Assembly: GCA_026545765.1 (NCBI GenBank)
Contig: JAIFAC010000209.1
Span: 1 to 64,000, forward strand
Direction: 5' to 3'
DNA: 64,000 bases
Source: Plantago major
Taxonomy: Eukaryota; Streptophyta; Magnoliopsida; Lamiales; Plantaginaceae
The notes under the pieces: generated by a model
Seen by the model: only the letters and a program-made list of their open reading frames with translations
Databases searched by the model: none
What the model was told of the DNA's origin: nothing
In this document: piece by piece, positions 11,450 through 22,570 of the stretch
Position numbering within the stretch: position 1 is the stretch's first letter
Layout: the number at the start of each line of letters is the position of its first letter
Program-made: the position numbers and the translations under genes

Positions 11450-12080
11450 CTGTGCTAATTTTATTAGTGAGCTATAATATATATATGAACATGGATTAAA
11501 ATGGTAATGGTTGTAACTGTGAGAATGTAGCTCAATCGAGGAGGTTAGAGATGAATGGTTATGATCACAGTTTGTAATGATCAAAGGGCTGAGGTTAAAT
11601 CTGAGAAGGAGAGGGAAAACCCTTAACTGTTATAACAATAGTTGTCATCACAGTTGATATAATGCTTGTTCAACATTCAAGAATAATGTAGTCTACTTCA
11701 CTGCTTTTCTTATCTGCTTCAAGATTCGATATAAAAGAGATCATTTACATTCATTGTATCTAATCTAGATTACAGTTATCATTCTCCAATTCCACATAAA
11801 CAGTTACCTTTCTTCTTCAATTCGATATAGAATAGAAGTTAGGTTTCTTGAGCTTAGATTGATGAAATCTGCAACTTTGTGTTTATAAAGATTCGTTGTA
11901 TGATATTGTAAAGTTTGTGATCAATAATATCTCTGAGTTTACTCCCATGGATGTAGGCATTTGCCGAACCAGATAAAATCGTTGTTCTTCGTTGATTCGA
12001 TTGTTCTTTATTTTCTGTTCGCCAAGTGTTTGATCAATTGTCGATAGAATTGTTGGTAGAACAATCATTGTTGATTAATC
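11450..12080 (+). repeat. Probable eroded solo copia LTR (Tork/Tnt1-like)
   Basis: The stretch near 11945-11985 reads like the U5 region common to several plant copia lineages: a CCATGGATGTAGGCATTTGCC word, then GAACCA and a T-rich tail. A TATA-like GATATAAAAGAG lies about 230 bp upstream (near 11728). No internal retrotransposon sequence or primer-binding site follows. The exact ends are uncertain. Confidence 0.45.
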
Positions 12081-12534
12081 GTGTATTGAGTTGATTGATC
12101 ATTGTTGGTTGTTCGTGATTGATTTGAGGAACTTTAAGCAACAGTAACAATGTGTTAACTGTTTATCCCGTCATAATCATAATGCTCATTGTTCAGGTTT
12201 AATTCAGGGCATGGCCAATACATTCTTGGATCTTGGTATAATACTCGATCCGGGACAGATCAAACTCAATTTTTTCAGGATAAGACCATATGGGTACTGG
12301 AGCTATCTTAAATAGATTAAATTGAATTTCAGCGCATCCTATGTACATGTAATATGGGTACTGGAGCTATCCTAGATTAAATTTTGATAATAGGCATGTA
12401 AATTAAGGTATAATGCAAAATTTTGTGGTAATAAAGTGCATAGGAGACATCGTATAAGTGATTGTAAATTAAAATAAAATCACGTGTAGAAATATTACGT
12501 AGGAAAATAACACGCGTAGCGGATTATGTAAATT

Positions 12535-12537
<3 letters not shown>

Positions 12538-12611
<74 letters not shown>
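12538..12611. repeat. (TG)n microsatellite
   Basis: An almost pure TG dinucleotide run interrupted once by TATATATG near 12570. The small Cys/Val-repeat open frame across it is an artefact of the repeat. Confidence 0.97.
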
Positions 12612-12613
<2 letters not shown>

Positions 12614-12771
12614 ACAAGACATTATCAAGCCTTGTGGTGAGGCCATGTCAAAATGTGATATGCGTAATACTCTATTTTCATCGTCCGCTTTTGTGCAATT
12701 GTATCAATCTAGCTTTCTCATTGGGCAATATATCATCATAATGAATGTTGGAATGTGGATGTGTTATACAA

Positions 12772-13039
12772 CTAGTGAATGGCCCACCGATACTCGACGG
12801 GGCATGGAGACAAAACTCAAAATAAGAAATCAATAGATTCTATAATAACATATTGAAGTTGAGATACATACAAAAGCTACAATGTGAAAATGACTTATCT
12901 AATCGCTTCAACATTGCATCAGAAGTCATCCCTACCTGTAAATTACATATGTAAATTAGTGAAATTGAACATGAACATATGTAAACTTTAGTCGGTGTTA
13001 AAAAAATTCAAGTTTATACACATAAAAGATTAATTCACC
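12772..13039 (-). mobile_element. Probable Helitron 3' terminus
   Basis: Reading the minus strand downstream of the helicase stop (13040), the sequence reaches an imperfect hairpin (CCCGTCGA ... TATCGGTGGG, plus 12784-12803) followed within a few bases by CTAG and then T (12771-12775). That is the CTRR-T ending and 3' hairpin expected of Helitrons. The distance from the stop, about 270 bp, is plausible. The hairpin has mismatches, so the exact end is tentative. Confidence 0.55.
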
Positions 13040-13160
13040 TCATAACTTGTTGAACACTTCTTTATAAACCACGTTGGTTGTTGTGTCATATGTATTACCC
13101 TCTTCATCGCAAATCAATACCTTCAATCCCTTCCTGCTGGTAACTCCAGAGAGAGCAACA
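13040..13160 (-). pseudogene. C-terminal end of Helitron helicase (split gene, distal part)
   Basis: The minus strand encodes VALSGVTSRKGLKVLI followed by CDEEGN and a TNVVYKEVF ending, then TGA at 13042-13040. This is the typical C-terminus of Helitron RepHel/PIF1-like helicases (family pattern ALSRVTSRKGLKILI). The fragment starts at the edge of the CACTA element at 13161. Its missing upstream part is at 44890 onward, and the frame joins across the 3-bp target duplication. The helicase would unwind DNA during rolling-circle transposition. Confidence 0.88.
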
Positions 13161-13184
13161 CACTACAAGAAATCCTGCAAATAT

Positions 13185-14931
13185 TGTTGGTCCAGATAAC
13201 GGCAAAGTAAAAGACTAGAGGGGGTGGAGGTGAATAGTCTTGTAAAACTTTTGTCGATAAACAGTTTCTCAGATATCTGTGAAGATATCTGATACTTAAT
13301 TTTAGAGAGCGGAAGAATTTTCTGTGATAAGTACACGTGCTCAGCAAGATAAGTGTAAATATTTTGCAAGATAAATAAAGCAAGTAATAAACTGCAGAAA
13401 GTAAATAACACAAGTCTTTTTATAGTGGTATCTGAAGGTATGAATCCTTCAACTAATCCACTTCGCCTTTCTCGCACTCTAGAATCCACTAAGATGATAA
13501 TTGAGGTAACCTTCCAAGTATCTTCTCTAGATTCCTAAATACACCAGTTCCCAAACCAAGTGTTCCCTGCACTTATTCCCCGTTTTCACAAACAAGTACT
13601 TCTGCACGTAAACCTTTTGAGCTATTCCTTAGTTTCCCAAACTAAGTACTTTCTATGCTCAAGAATCTTCGAGTTATTCCTTAGTTTCCCAAACTAAGTA
13701 CTTCCTGTACTCCACGCCAATTAAGGTGTTGGTTAACGTAGTTTGTCAGGTGAGCTTCTTTAATAACTTGTTCAGTTATTCAGATAGCTTTATGAATCAA
13801 GTATACTTAATACACTTTGCAATGTATGGTATCTTATTCTTTACTGACCCAAGTCTATGATAATTGTTCAAGAGAATGAATCTCATATATGAAATCTTAG
13901 TTCAACTCTTTCACAAATAACAATGCTCGTTAAGGATCAGGACACTTAAAAACTTTTGTGCTACTTAGAATCAAGAGATTTGGTCGCAACAGAAAGCTTG
14001 AAGGTAAGTAGTGTGCTTGAGAGAGTTCAGTGATCTAAGGTGTAAGTTCTGTGTGTGTGTGTGTTCTCAAGCAGTCTAAGTGTTGATATTTATAGATGAA
14101 TTTGAGTGCCGCTTCAATAGTATCCGTTAGTTTAATCAAATTCAAACTATTGATATCTCGAGTATCAGAAGACGCTTGTCTTCTTCTTCTTACCGCTTTT
14201 GTTCGCATATCTCTCTCGTCATTTTAAATGTAATCAGATTATACTTTGTCTTCAGAAGGCTAATGGAACTATGCATGCTTTCTAAAACTGCACGCTTTTC
14301 CAGAGACTATCACAACTCCATATACCACTTGTTAAAAAATATATTGACGTAATTTTATCCAAGGTATCCGGTGTGATAGATATGTGTGGCTTTTTCCTCA
14401 TTAAAACTTTATTCTCGTGATATCATTTGGCACACTTGTTTTTCAAACACTTGTTTCTTCAAGATATCCTATCATCGGACGTCTAAAAAAAAAAAACCTT
14501 TGTGCCATATACCACTTGTTAAAAATATATTGAACGTAAATCTTATCCATATATCTCGAAGTGAGATATCTGGGCATTTTCTCATTTCGTAAACCTTTAT
14601 TCTCGTATATCATTAACACTTGTGTTTCAAACACTTTGTTTTTGTTTCTCAATATCTCGGAGATCCTAAAACTCAAAATTCTATTTTCTTGCATTTCGTA
14701 TCTTCAAAACTTGTTGAACTTTTCCCTCGCGGATGCCTTCTTCTTGGTCTTCTTCAGAGAATAAAAAATTACATTCGGAGACCTAACACCCTATACAAGA
14801 TTTGATAGACTATCATACTTAGTGAGTTTCCTCTTTTACAGTGTTCAAGTGAACCAAGAGTACTAACCACCTTTCTAAGCTAAGATAAGTCATTAGGTTG
14901 CTGATCAAAATCTAAACAGATATTCCTAACA
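13185..14931 (-). repeat. 3' LTR of Sirevirus copy D
   Basis: It ends (plus strand) ATATTCCTAACA at 14931, followed by the polypurine tract AATTTCCCCCATTTT on the internal side. It is about 160 bp longer than its partner at 39834-41420 because of an internal tandem duplication (14312-14690). Confidence 0.88.
14312..14690. repeat. Tandem duplication of about 190 bp inside the LTR
   Basis: Two diverged units each begin with CATATACCACTTGTTAAAAA (14313 and 14505) and run through a CACTTGT(G/T)TTTCAAACACTT word. The second LTR of the same element has a single copy (from 40973), so the duplication arose after insertion or in this LTR only. Confidence 0.75.
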
Positions 14932-15321
14932 AATTTCCCCCATTTTGATCAGTCAACGATGACTATCTGACCTATTACAAATCTGGATGAGGAAACAATC
15001 CACCACTTAGTCATATCTTATGATCTTTTAATTCATATAATTAAGTGCAGAAAGTAAACATTAACCAAATCACAAGGTGTGATCTTTGCTGACAAGTTAT
15101 CTTTTTATAAAATGATATCTGAGAGTAGGTTCATCAGATATGTTACAAAGAAAGTTCAGATAACTTTTACAAGATAAAACAACAATAAGGTACAGTCAGC
15201 AAGATACAAAAGATTACATAGTAAATTAGGACAACAGGAGTAACCAAGCTCCAAGTGAACATCCTAACAAATTAGTCTTCAAGTCTTCAAAATCTTCAAG
15301 TATTCAAAACAGTTCCATGGA

Positions 15322-16240
15322 TCAATCTGCAAATTTCCTATCACCAAACCTTTTGACATCATTAGAGTAGTCATAGAGAAGTGTTCAGACAATCATTTAT
15401 GTGTCTCTGGCAAATCCACAGACTTCTTTGTGGGTTTTGGTAGGATTTTTCTTGGCAAAGTGCTTGACCCACAGATACTTTCCCCACTTCCAGGCATGCT
15501 CGATTCTGATATCTGATAGCTTGAAGTATTCATATATGATCTTCAGATATCTGATGTCACCCTTGTATTGATCTTCAGTCAAGTAGAAGGACTCATAGGG
15601 TTCCACAAAGAAGTCTTGCTCAGGTCTGCTCCAAAGGATGTTGGGAATTATGTGCACATCATCTGGCTTTCCATAAAGACATTCATCAGAGAGGTATTTT
15701 TTTATGGCTTCTATTCTCTTGATTACATCAAAATCCAACCAGGCTTTGATGTGGTTGGTGTTAATCAAGATTGGCTTGTCTTTTCTCCATGCCATGAGCT
15801 GTTTATGGATTAGTTCTGGAAATTTTTCATTTACCAATAAGTGCTTGAGTTCTAGAATCCAGTAGCCATTCTTCTGATTAATGCACCTGTAGACAGAGGA
15901 CTCATTGTTGGTCTTCACAAACTCAATCTTGACTTCTTCAGGCCTGAGTGGTAGTTGAAGTTTTCTTTGTCTTGAATTTTCCTCCTTTGTATTGCTTGAA
16001 GAACCACCGATAGACTTGGTATTTCCAGAGGGTGTTTTAGCTACCAAAGGCTTTGCAACCACGGCTCGCTTAGGCTATCAATTTTTATTTTTCTATGAAG
16101 AGGAGCTTCATCTTCATCAGTCTCTTCATCATCATCAAGATCAATTCTTGTGAGAATTTTGCAGCCTTCTTCATTGCCCAGGGATTTGATTTGGCCTTCT
16201 TCTTCTTCTTCTTCTTCTTCTTCTTCTTCTTCTTCTTCTT
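15322..16240 (-). pseudogene. C-terminal part of Sirevirus accessory gene (copy D, distal fragment)
   Basis: It encodes the conserved C-terminal domain: LQLPLRPEEVKIEFVK, YWILELKHLLVNEKFPE, QLMAWRKDKPILINTNHIK, YGKPDDVH, EPYESFYLTEDQYKGDIRYL and IEHAWKWGKYLWVKHF. The stop TGA (plus TCA 15322-15324) is at the same site as in C and F. A frame break lies near 16050. Upstream, a (GAA)n tract gives about 15 consecutive Glu codons. Homology to the other copies ends there, where CACTA element 2 begins with CAAAAAACTTGGCGGGCG. Confidence 0.82.
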
Positions 16241-16254
16241 CAAAAAACTTGGCG

Positions 16255-16565
16255 GGCGACGGATCGCGTATTGATAGAAAATCCGTCGCCACGCCTTTGA
16301 CGACGGATAGATAATCCGCCATTCCAATTTGAGATGGATTGACGATACGATTATATATTTGACTTTTTAATTTTTTTTAAATCGAAATATAACGACGGAT
16401 AGATTCAATCCGTCAAGAATATAGCGACAGATAGAATCTATCCGTCGTCCAATATATTATTGGAATTAGTGACGGAATTTAAAATTCCGTCACTAATTCC
16501 GTTACTGTGAATTCCGTCAGTGTGAATCCGTCACTAATTCCGTCACTATTTAATCCGTCACTAAT
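16255..16565. repeat. CACTA subterminal repeats
   Basis: Dispersed direct and inverted copies of GACGGAT(A/C) and ATCCGTC, then a run of CCGTCACTAATT units (16470-16565). Such motifs are the usual binding sites of the CACTA-encoded DNA-binding protein; that role is family knowledge, not shown here. Confidence 0.75.
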
Positions 16566-16899
16566 TCCGTCACTATTTATTTCATATTAATCCCTGTTTT
16601 TCGTAGTTCACCTATTTAATCAATATAATGTTCGATCATAAATCAATAATACGGAAAATGTTTCAATGAATTATGAATAAAAAAAGTAATATCCGGAGCT
16701 CGAGAAATTATCCAAACAAGTATAAATATGAAAAAAATCCGAACATACAGATACATAACTAGCTATCAGACGGGGGTGGGTGATGGCGAACTGGACATGA
16801 ATCGCCCATTCAGAATCAAGGCGCCGTTTCTCCTCCCTTCATTCTCTGTCACGCTTCCATCTCCTCCCTTTGTTCTCATGGCGCCGTCATCTTCGAGTT

Positions 16900-18420
16900 A
16901 GAGATGCAACCTGCTCCTGACCGCGATCGCACCAATTCTCTTGTCCGGTTGGTTGACCTCTAAGAAGATGTTGTCAACTTGTTCAATGATGCCTCCTGCC
17001 TCTTCCTCCCCTCGCCACCGAGCATCAACCTCAAATTTAAAATCGTAAATAATGAGATATCATGATCGCCATCGCTTTTCAAAATAACTTGTAATAGTAT
17101 ACAAATATGAACTTTAAGCAACATAAACATATCATATAGAATAGGCCCGGCAATGGGTCCATACCCGCCTTCCGCTTGGCCTTCTTGAAGATGGCATACT
17201 TGGATGTCACCTCCCGTACCACGAATCAAACCAGATCTAGTCAACAATTTATCATCTACAAGTATTAGAGCAGCAGACACAATAAATACACGTAATGCTA
17301 GATTGCAAAAACACATATACGCACCGATTGATAAAAATCATGATGAGATCCCCAAGGTGGTGAACGACCCTTCCGCCAGACGATCGGGATGCCCGGCTCA
17401 CTGCTGGTCCAAGCAACGCCCGGACATCGCGGCACCACCAGAGGCATCCCAAAGGGCCCACCACTGCATCAACTCAGGAGGGATTGGGCCACCCGATCCC
17501 GAATGGCCTTCCACGCATGCATTATATCCTCAGATAGCTTGGATCCCATACCTCGTAAACACGCCAGATCTGTGGATCAACCTCGGGAATGATGTACCCT
17601 TCTACTCCCAATTTCATACAACATCCAAAGTCAATACATGTATAACATCACCATGTTACATCAATTTAACAAGATACAACAACATAATGTATATGGTGAC
17701 TAACATATCACCCAAACAAAGTGGCTAACATACCACTCACATATAGTGGCTAACATACCACCACATTGTCCTAAATTTTACTAACACAATGGTGACTAAC
17801 ATATCACCCAAATAAAGTGGCTAACATACCACTCACATACAAAGGCTAACATACCACCATATTAAAACGATTATAATTACAAACAAAGGAATGTCATATT
17901 TTAACTTACCTCACCATCAAGTACTCGGACCTCATGCGCCCGAGATGTGGCTCCAACACTCACCACCGCCTCGTGGTTCTCTCCCCTCCTAAGATGTCAC
18001 CTAGTTTGTTGTGCACCTCCCGAGGCCATAAGTCATTGTCAATGTATAAGATACAAGAAACGAATATATATTACTTTAGTACAACAATTTATACTTGTCA
18101 ACTATCATTATAAGTTATGTTTTACATATTTAAGAAGAATGTATAATACTTACTTGGCAGGACCAATAGGGAAAATCACAGGCAAGCCATCCCATGTGAC
18201 GCTGGGATGGTTTCGATCAACACGGTAGGGCAATCGTCGTGGTCGCCCTCCAAAGATGTGTCTGGCTGACCGGTAGAGCCACGGGCTTCCTTCTCCGCCT
18301 GGGGTCTCAGAATCCGAGACCTGCCGTCTCGATCATCGAGCCCTCCCTGTTGTCTCGACTGCCGACCCACCACTATCATGCGGGCCGTGGGGGACAATAG
18401 TGGACGGCCTCGTCATGCAT
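16900..18420 (-). pseudogene. Probable second CACTA gene (TNPA / plant transposase Ptta-En/Spm-like)
   Basis: Interrupted minus-strand coding segments lie at about 17330-17600 (GVEGYIIPEVDPQIWRVY and an IMHAWKAIRDRVAQS-type stretch), 17940-18030 and 18150-18420 (VTWDGLPVIFPIGPA). The last resembles the part of En/Spm second proteins that precedes the DNA-binding region. The segments are separated by AT-rich, intron-like spacers. The position downstream of the transposase and next to the element end fits a TNPA-type gene. Frames are not continuous, and the family assignment is tentative. Confidence 0.45.
17692..17866. repeat. Minisatellite of GTGGCTAACATACCAC-type units
   Basis: Imperfect tandem units alternate GTGACTAACATATCACCC and GTGGCTAACATACCAC, each partly self-complementary (GTGG...CCAC). 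They lie in the intron-like spacer of the second CACTA gene. Confidence 0.8.
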
Positions 18421-18699
18421 CTGCAAAAACATGTAATAAATACAATAAAATGTGTTAGTACGAAGTTATAATACGTAATGCATTATAATAACACATATAA
18501 TTACTCAAATGTTATCAACTACTAACTATTTATAATACACATAATATACCGCTATCGCATTCTCTAAGGCTACATATTGGTCCTCGTGCATCAAACAACT
18601 CATCATCCGCTTCTATGGGATATTCTTGTTTATCGACATCCTCTTGTTGGTACGAGTTGGTAATCGAGTCGCTTTCTCAATGTACTCCACTTTCGAAAG

Positions 18700-21330
18700 C
18701 ACGAATACGCATCGCAGCCTAACCATTCCCCTTATTGCTTTCCCTGATATTCAAGAAACACCACTTGTCGTGCTTGAGCCGTAATAAATGGTTCATACTT
18801 GGTTCGGTACCTCTTCTTTTGGTTCACATCAACCATTTCATACCGCTTCGCTCCTCGCATTCTCGGATTAGGATCATACCACTCAACATCAAACAAGAAG
18901 GTTCATTTAAATGGCAAGCCGTAATATTCAATCCTCACAATTCGCTTTAGCTTGCCGTGGAAATCAAACAAAGTAGCGCTCCATAATCTTCAGACCTTAA
19001 CACACCCCTGAGTTGCTTTGTCGCCATGGCCGTGTTACATTCAAATGTGGAATATAAGGCCATTGACTATATAACGGAATGTGTAGACCTTTTGAATGGC
19101 TCATGAGAGCCTTTAAGTATATGCATGTGACATTGTGAATTGATTCGACATACTCTGAACTAACTGAAATTCAGGAATTTTAGAGTCAAGTAGTTCCTCT
19201 ATTGTATCCTCTGTCATCTGAAAAAACTGCAAACATTGATTCGATGATAAGTCTATAATTGAAGTAGAGACTTGCGTAGCTATATTAAAATTTAAATAAA
19301 TGGTTGCTCACCTCGCAAATAGTACCATATACTGGTCAACCTCAGCACAATTCGTGAGGACATAATATTGAGCTGCTTTTAACTCTTTATCCGTAAGATA
19401 TTCTTTCTTAGCTGCACCAAGAGGTCTCCCTGATACCCTGAAGACAGATAGGGAAAACTCATCATCCTCTTGAACTACGAATGTGTCTGCATTTCGAGCC
19501 GGCCTTGATGTCTTCGTAGGGACGTGTTCGTCAAACTAATAAGAGCAGAAGGTTGCAGTTTCCTCTCGAATGTAGGCATTGGCAATCGAACCTTCAGGTT
19601 TACCTTTGTTGTTAACATACTTCTTCAATTTCCCCAAGTACCTCTCGAATCATACTTCTTCAATTTCCCCAAGTACCTATCAATCTCCGCAAGAATTTGT
19701 GCACCAGTAAGACTTGTCGGGGATTTTTTGTTGACGACTTTATTTTTCAAGAATTGATCCTTGTTCTTCCTGAACGGATGGTCACTTTCTAGCAACCTAC
19801 GATGACAATCAAACCAACAAAATTTTCCACTACCCTTCAGTCTAAATGCATCTGTATCCTCCAAGCAATGTGGACATGCATATTTCCCTGCGTACATTGC
19901 ACAGCTATCGCGTAGTGGATATTTCCCGCGACAATAGCCTGTAACCGAGCGGTTTTCCTTCCAGATAGCATGGAGTACGCAGGGAAGTCACTAACGGTCC
20001 AAAGAAGAGCTGTTCTCAAGGTGAAGTTCTTTTTTGTCGACACATCATATGCAGGGATACCATCCGTCCACAACTCGATCAGCTCCTTGATTAGGGGTTG
20101 CAAGAAAACATCCAACGCCGCTCAGATCTTTCGCCCGTGCACCAACGCAATGTAAACATGAATGGCTCCTTCATGCACTCACCAAAGGCGATTGTACGGT
20201 GTGATCATAATCGCCAACAATAGTATTTACGCTCACTCCGAAAGTTAAAACCATCCGTACAAAGTCCTAATTGTACATTTCTAGATTCGGCTGCAAACTC
20301 TGGATATGTCTTGTCAAACGATTTCCATGCGGGTGAGTCTGCTGGATGGTCCATTCTACCACCTTCTGCATTATCCGAGAATACTCACTCCTTGTGCCAC
20401 CGCATTTTATCCGCAGAAGCACTTGAAGCATACAATATTTTCAAACAAGGTGCTAGAGGGAAGTACCACATTTTCCTATGTGGGAGATTTTTCTTCTGTC
20501 GTTTCTTTGCAGCCCCCTCCTTGTAACGCTTGTACCGTTCCTTACCACAGAACTTGCATTCTATTAGATCTGCATCCTCCTCCCAATATATCATGCACAT
20601 TTTCGGACAATACCATGGTTACCACAAAATTTCTAAACCCCGCATCTTTTTCTTCGCTTGGTAAAAGTTGGTGGGAACTAGGTTTTCTTCAGGACAAAGG
20701 TCTGACATTACGTCAACCCATTCATTGAAGCTCGTTTCAGATTGCTGGCCATTAGCCTTACAACTCATTAGCCGAGCCAACAAAGACAACTCAGTGAGCT
20801 TACACCCCGGATAATTAAACCGGCTTCCTTGATGATTCTAACAAGTCAAAGAACAACTGATCCTCGGGACTCGGTGGTTCCTCCACCTCCACCTCGGTTT
20901 CAGTGTTGGTTGTGTCCCTGAACTCTGCCCCTACACCATTTGTTCGACTCGAGCTCGAATAGCATCGCCTTCAGATGTACTTTGTTCCCCGACTTGTTCA
21001 TTTTTTCTCTTCCACGCCCTCAGATTGGTCATATGTATTGACGGTCGCTTCCTCACCATGATGATTCCATACCGATACAGTGCAGAATCCATTTTTCCTC
21101 AAGTCGGACTACCACTTTAGGAGTCACGATTGCTTGTTTCAGACCGTTTCATTGCACAAGGGCACTTTATCAACCCATCCTTTACACAAGTCGATTTGAG
21201 ATTGCAAATGCAATGAAACCTTCAACCCTTCGTAAAACTCCATTGAACTCGCCATTGAGAGTAATGATAATACATCCATGAACGATCGGTATTCATTGAA
21301 TAATTAGATAATAACCCGACACGTTTGAAT
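18700..21330 (-). pseudogene. CACTA (En/Spm) transposase, TNPD-like, degenerate
   Basis: Blocks in protein order: an eroded transposase-associated N-terminal domain with MNTDRSWMY (about 21290); MCMIYWEEDADLIECKFCG (20540-20600, CxxC motif); LQPLIKELIELWTDGIPAYD with TLRTALLWTVSDFPAYSML (19960-20115); YACPHCLEDTDAFRL with a following FDCHRRLL (about 19790-19880); GRPLGAAKKEYL with AQYYVLTNCAEVDQYM (about 19330-19440); and a DUF4216-like YEMVDVNQKKRYR with YEPFITAQ (about 18750-18840). This is the domain order of plant CACTA transposases. Frameshifts and stops separate the blocks, so it should be inactive. Confidence 0.82.
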
Positions 21331-21574
21331 TCATTAGATCGAGGTCTTTCATTTACGGTAATAAATCAATTTCACAATAATTCAATCAATTGCTACGTAA
21401 TATAAGTTATATTAGCTTCAGTCAATTGTGACGGCATTACATAATATAAGTTACATCAGCTTCAATTTTACCATAATGTTTGGTTTCATATATATATCAA
21501 CTAATGATTACTAGTTATACAAGCCTAGAGACAAAACGGATGAAACTCCTCATTCTCATGCACCCCCCTCCTCA

Positions 21575-22024
21575 TCACTTGTGACGCTCCCTACCACAGA
21601 ACTTGCATTCCAACAGATCTACATCCTCCTCCCAATACACCATGCACATGTTCCGACAAGTAGAAAGGCACTCGATAGGCGGCCCCAAACCCCACCTCTC
21701 CCTCCATTGGAGGTATGCCATGGACGGTGCTTCCTCACCGTGATGAATCCATACATGATACTCTGGCATGAATCCATAACGTCGCAAGTGCTCGAATACT
21801 GCTGTAGGCGTCATAAATTGCTTGTTTCTCCAGGTTTCCAATGTGCAAGGACACTTTATCAACCCCCCAATTGCACAAACCGGACGTCCCATGGCAAACG
21901 AGATGAAACCTTTAACCACTTCTACAAAACTCCTAGAAACTCTGCCATTTACCGCCGTACGATCGTACATCCATGAACGGTCGGAATTCATTGTATACTT
22001 TATTTTTAACCTGAGACGTTCCAA
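21575..22024 (-). pseudogene. Duplicated N-terminal part of CACTA transposase
   Basis: An open frame encodes a transposase-associated domain: NSDRSWMYDR, FVEVVKGFISFAMG, KCPC, a VFEHLRRYGFMPEYHVW block and HHGEE. It runs directly into MCMVYWEEDVDLLECKFCG. The same two modules occur again, more decayed, at 20385-21330. This is therefore a second, internally shortened copy placed upstream, left by tandem duplication or by nesting of two related CACTA elements. It is better preserved than the copy attached to the rest of the transposase. Confidence 0.8.
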
Positions 22025-22029
22025 TTGAT

Positions 22030-22570
22030 TAGATTGTATTTAATTTATTAGATCGATTCCAATTCGGATAAGAAGATTGTAAAGGTTAATTGTTAATTAT
22101 TATATGTTCCTTATAAATTAATTATTAATTAAGTGTTCGACATGTTACAAAATTGGGCATATATTTTAACCATTTCAACCTCTTAGTACATATATTATAT
22201 ACTTAACATACATATCAAATTAACTAATTACTCTATACATATCGAATTACTACATATATTCATATCAAATTACATACTTAACATACAAATTTATCAAATC
22301 AAAACTACATACTTCTATACTTAACAAACATATCAAATTAACTAAACTAACTATATATACTTAACACAAAAATCAAACTAACTACATACATTCATACATA
22401 CCAAACTTAACATACTACATACATTCATATCATACTACATACCTAACATATATACATATCATTAACTAAACTAACTATCAAATTACATATATATATATAT
22501 ATATATCAAATTGAACAAATTACATATCAAATTACATATAATTGATCAAATTAACTAAACTAACTTCTAC
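22030..22570. other. AT-rich low-complexity region, no gene seen
   Basis: Many short repeats of the type CATATCAAATTA, TACTTAACATA and ACTAAACTAACTA, with a pure (AT)n run at 22487-22506. No open frame and no transposon end could be recognised. It separates the CACTA transposase from the truncated start of copy C. Confidence 0.6.

Larger units (their letters stand above)
16238..22570 (-). mobile_element. CACTA element 2 (autonomous-type, degenerate, right end missing)
   Basis: It begins next to the Sirevirus (CTT)n tract with CAAAAAACTTGGCGGGCG, a CACTA-like end that lacks its first bases. Subterminal GACGGAT/ATCCGTC repeats follow (16255-16565). The minus strand encodes two genes of the En/Spm type: a transposase (TNPD-like, about 18700-22030) and a second protein (about 16900-18420). 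No inverted end is recognisable before copy C starts near 22570; the region 22030-22570 is AT-rich and uninformative. The right end has probably been deleted. Confidence 0.72.

Noticed and set aside
12538-12741. Open frame with alternating Cys/Val on the plus strand
   Set aside because: It is translation of the TG dinucleotide repeat.
17204-17728. Plus-strand open frame of 174 codons
   Set aside because: It is antisense to the CACTA second gene and covers an intron-like repeat; the minus strand carries the family-like blocks.
17690-17870. Possible CRISPR-like array
   Set aside because: The units are contiguous or irregularly spaced, with no unique spacers, in a plant transposon.
20306-20728. 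Plus-strand open frame of 140 codons
   Set aside because: It is the antisense shadow of the transposase CKFCG region on the minus strand.
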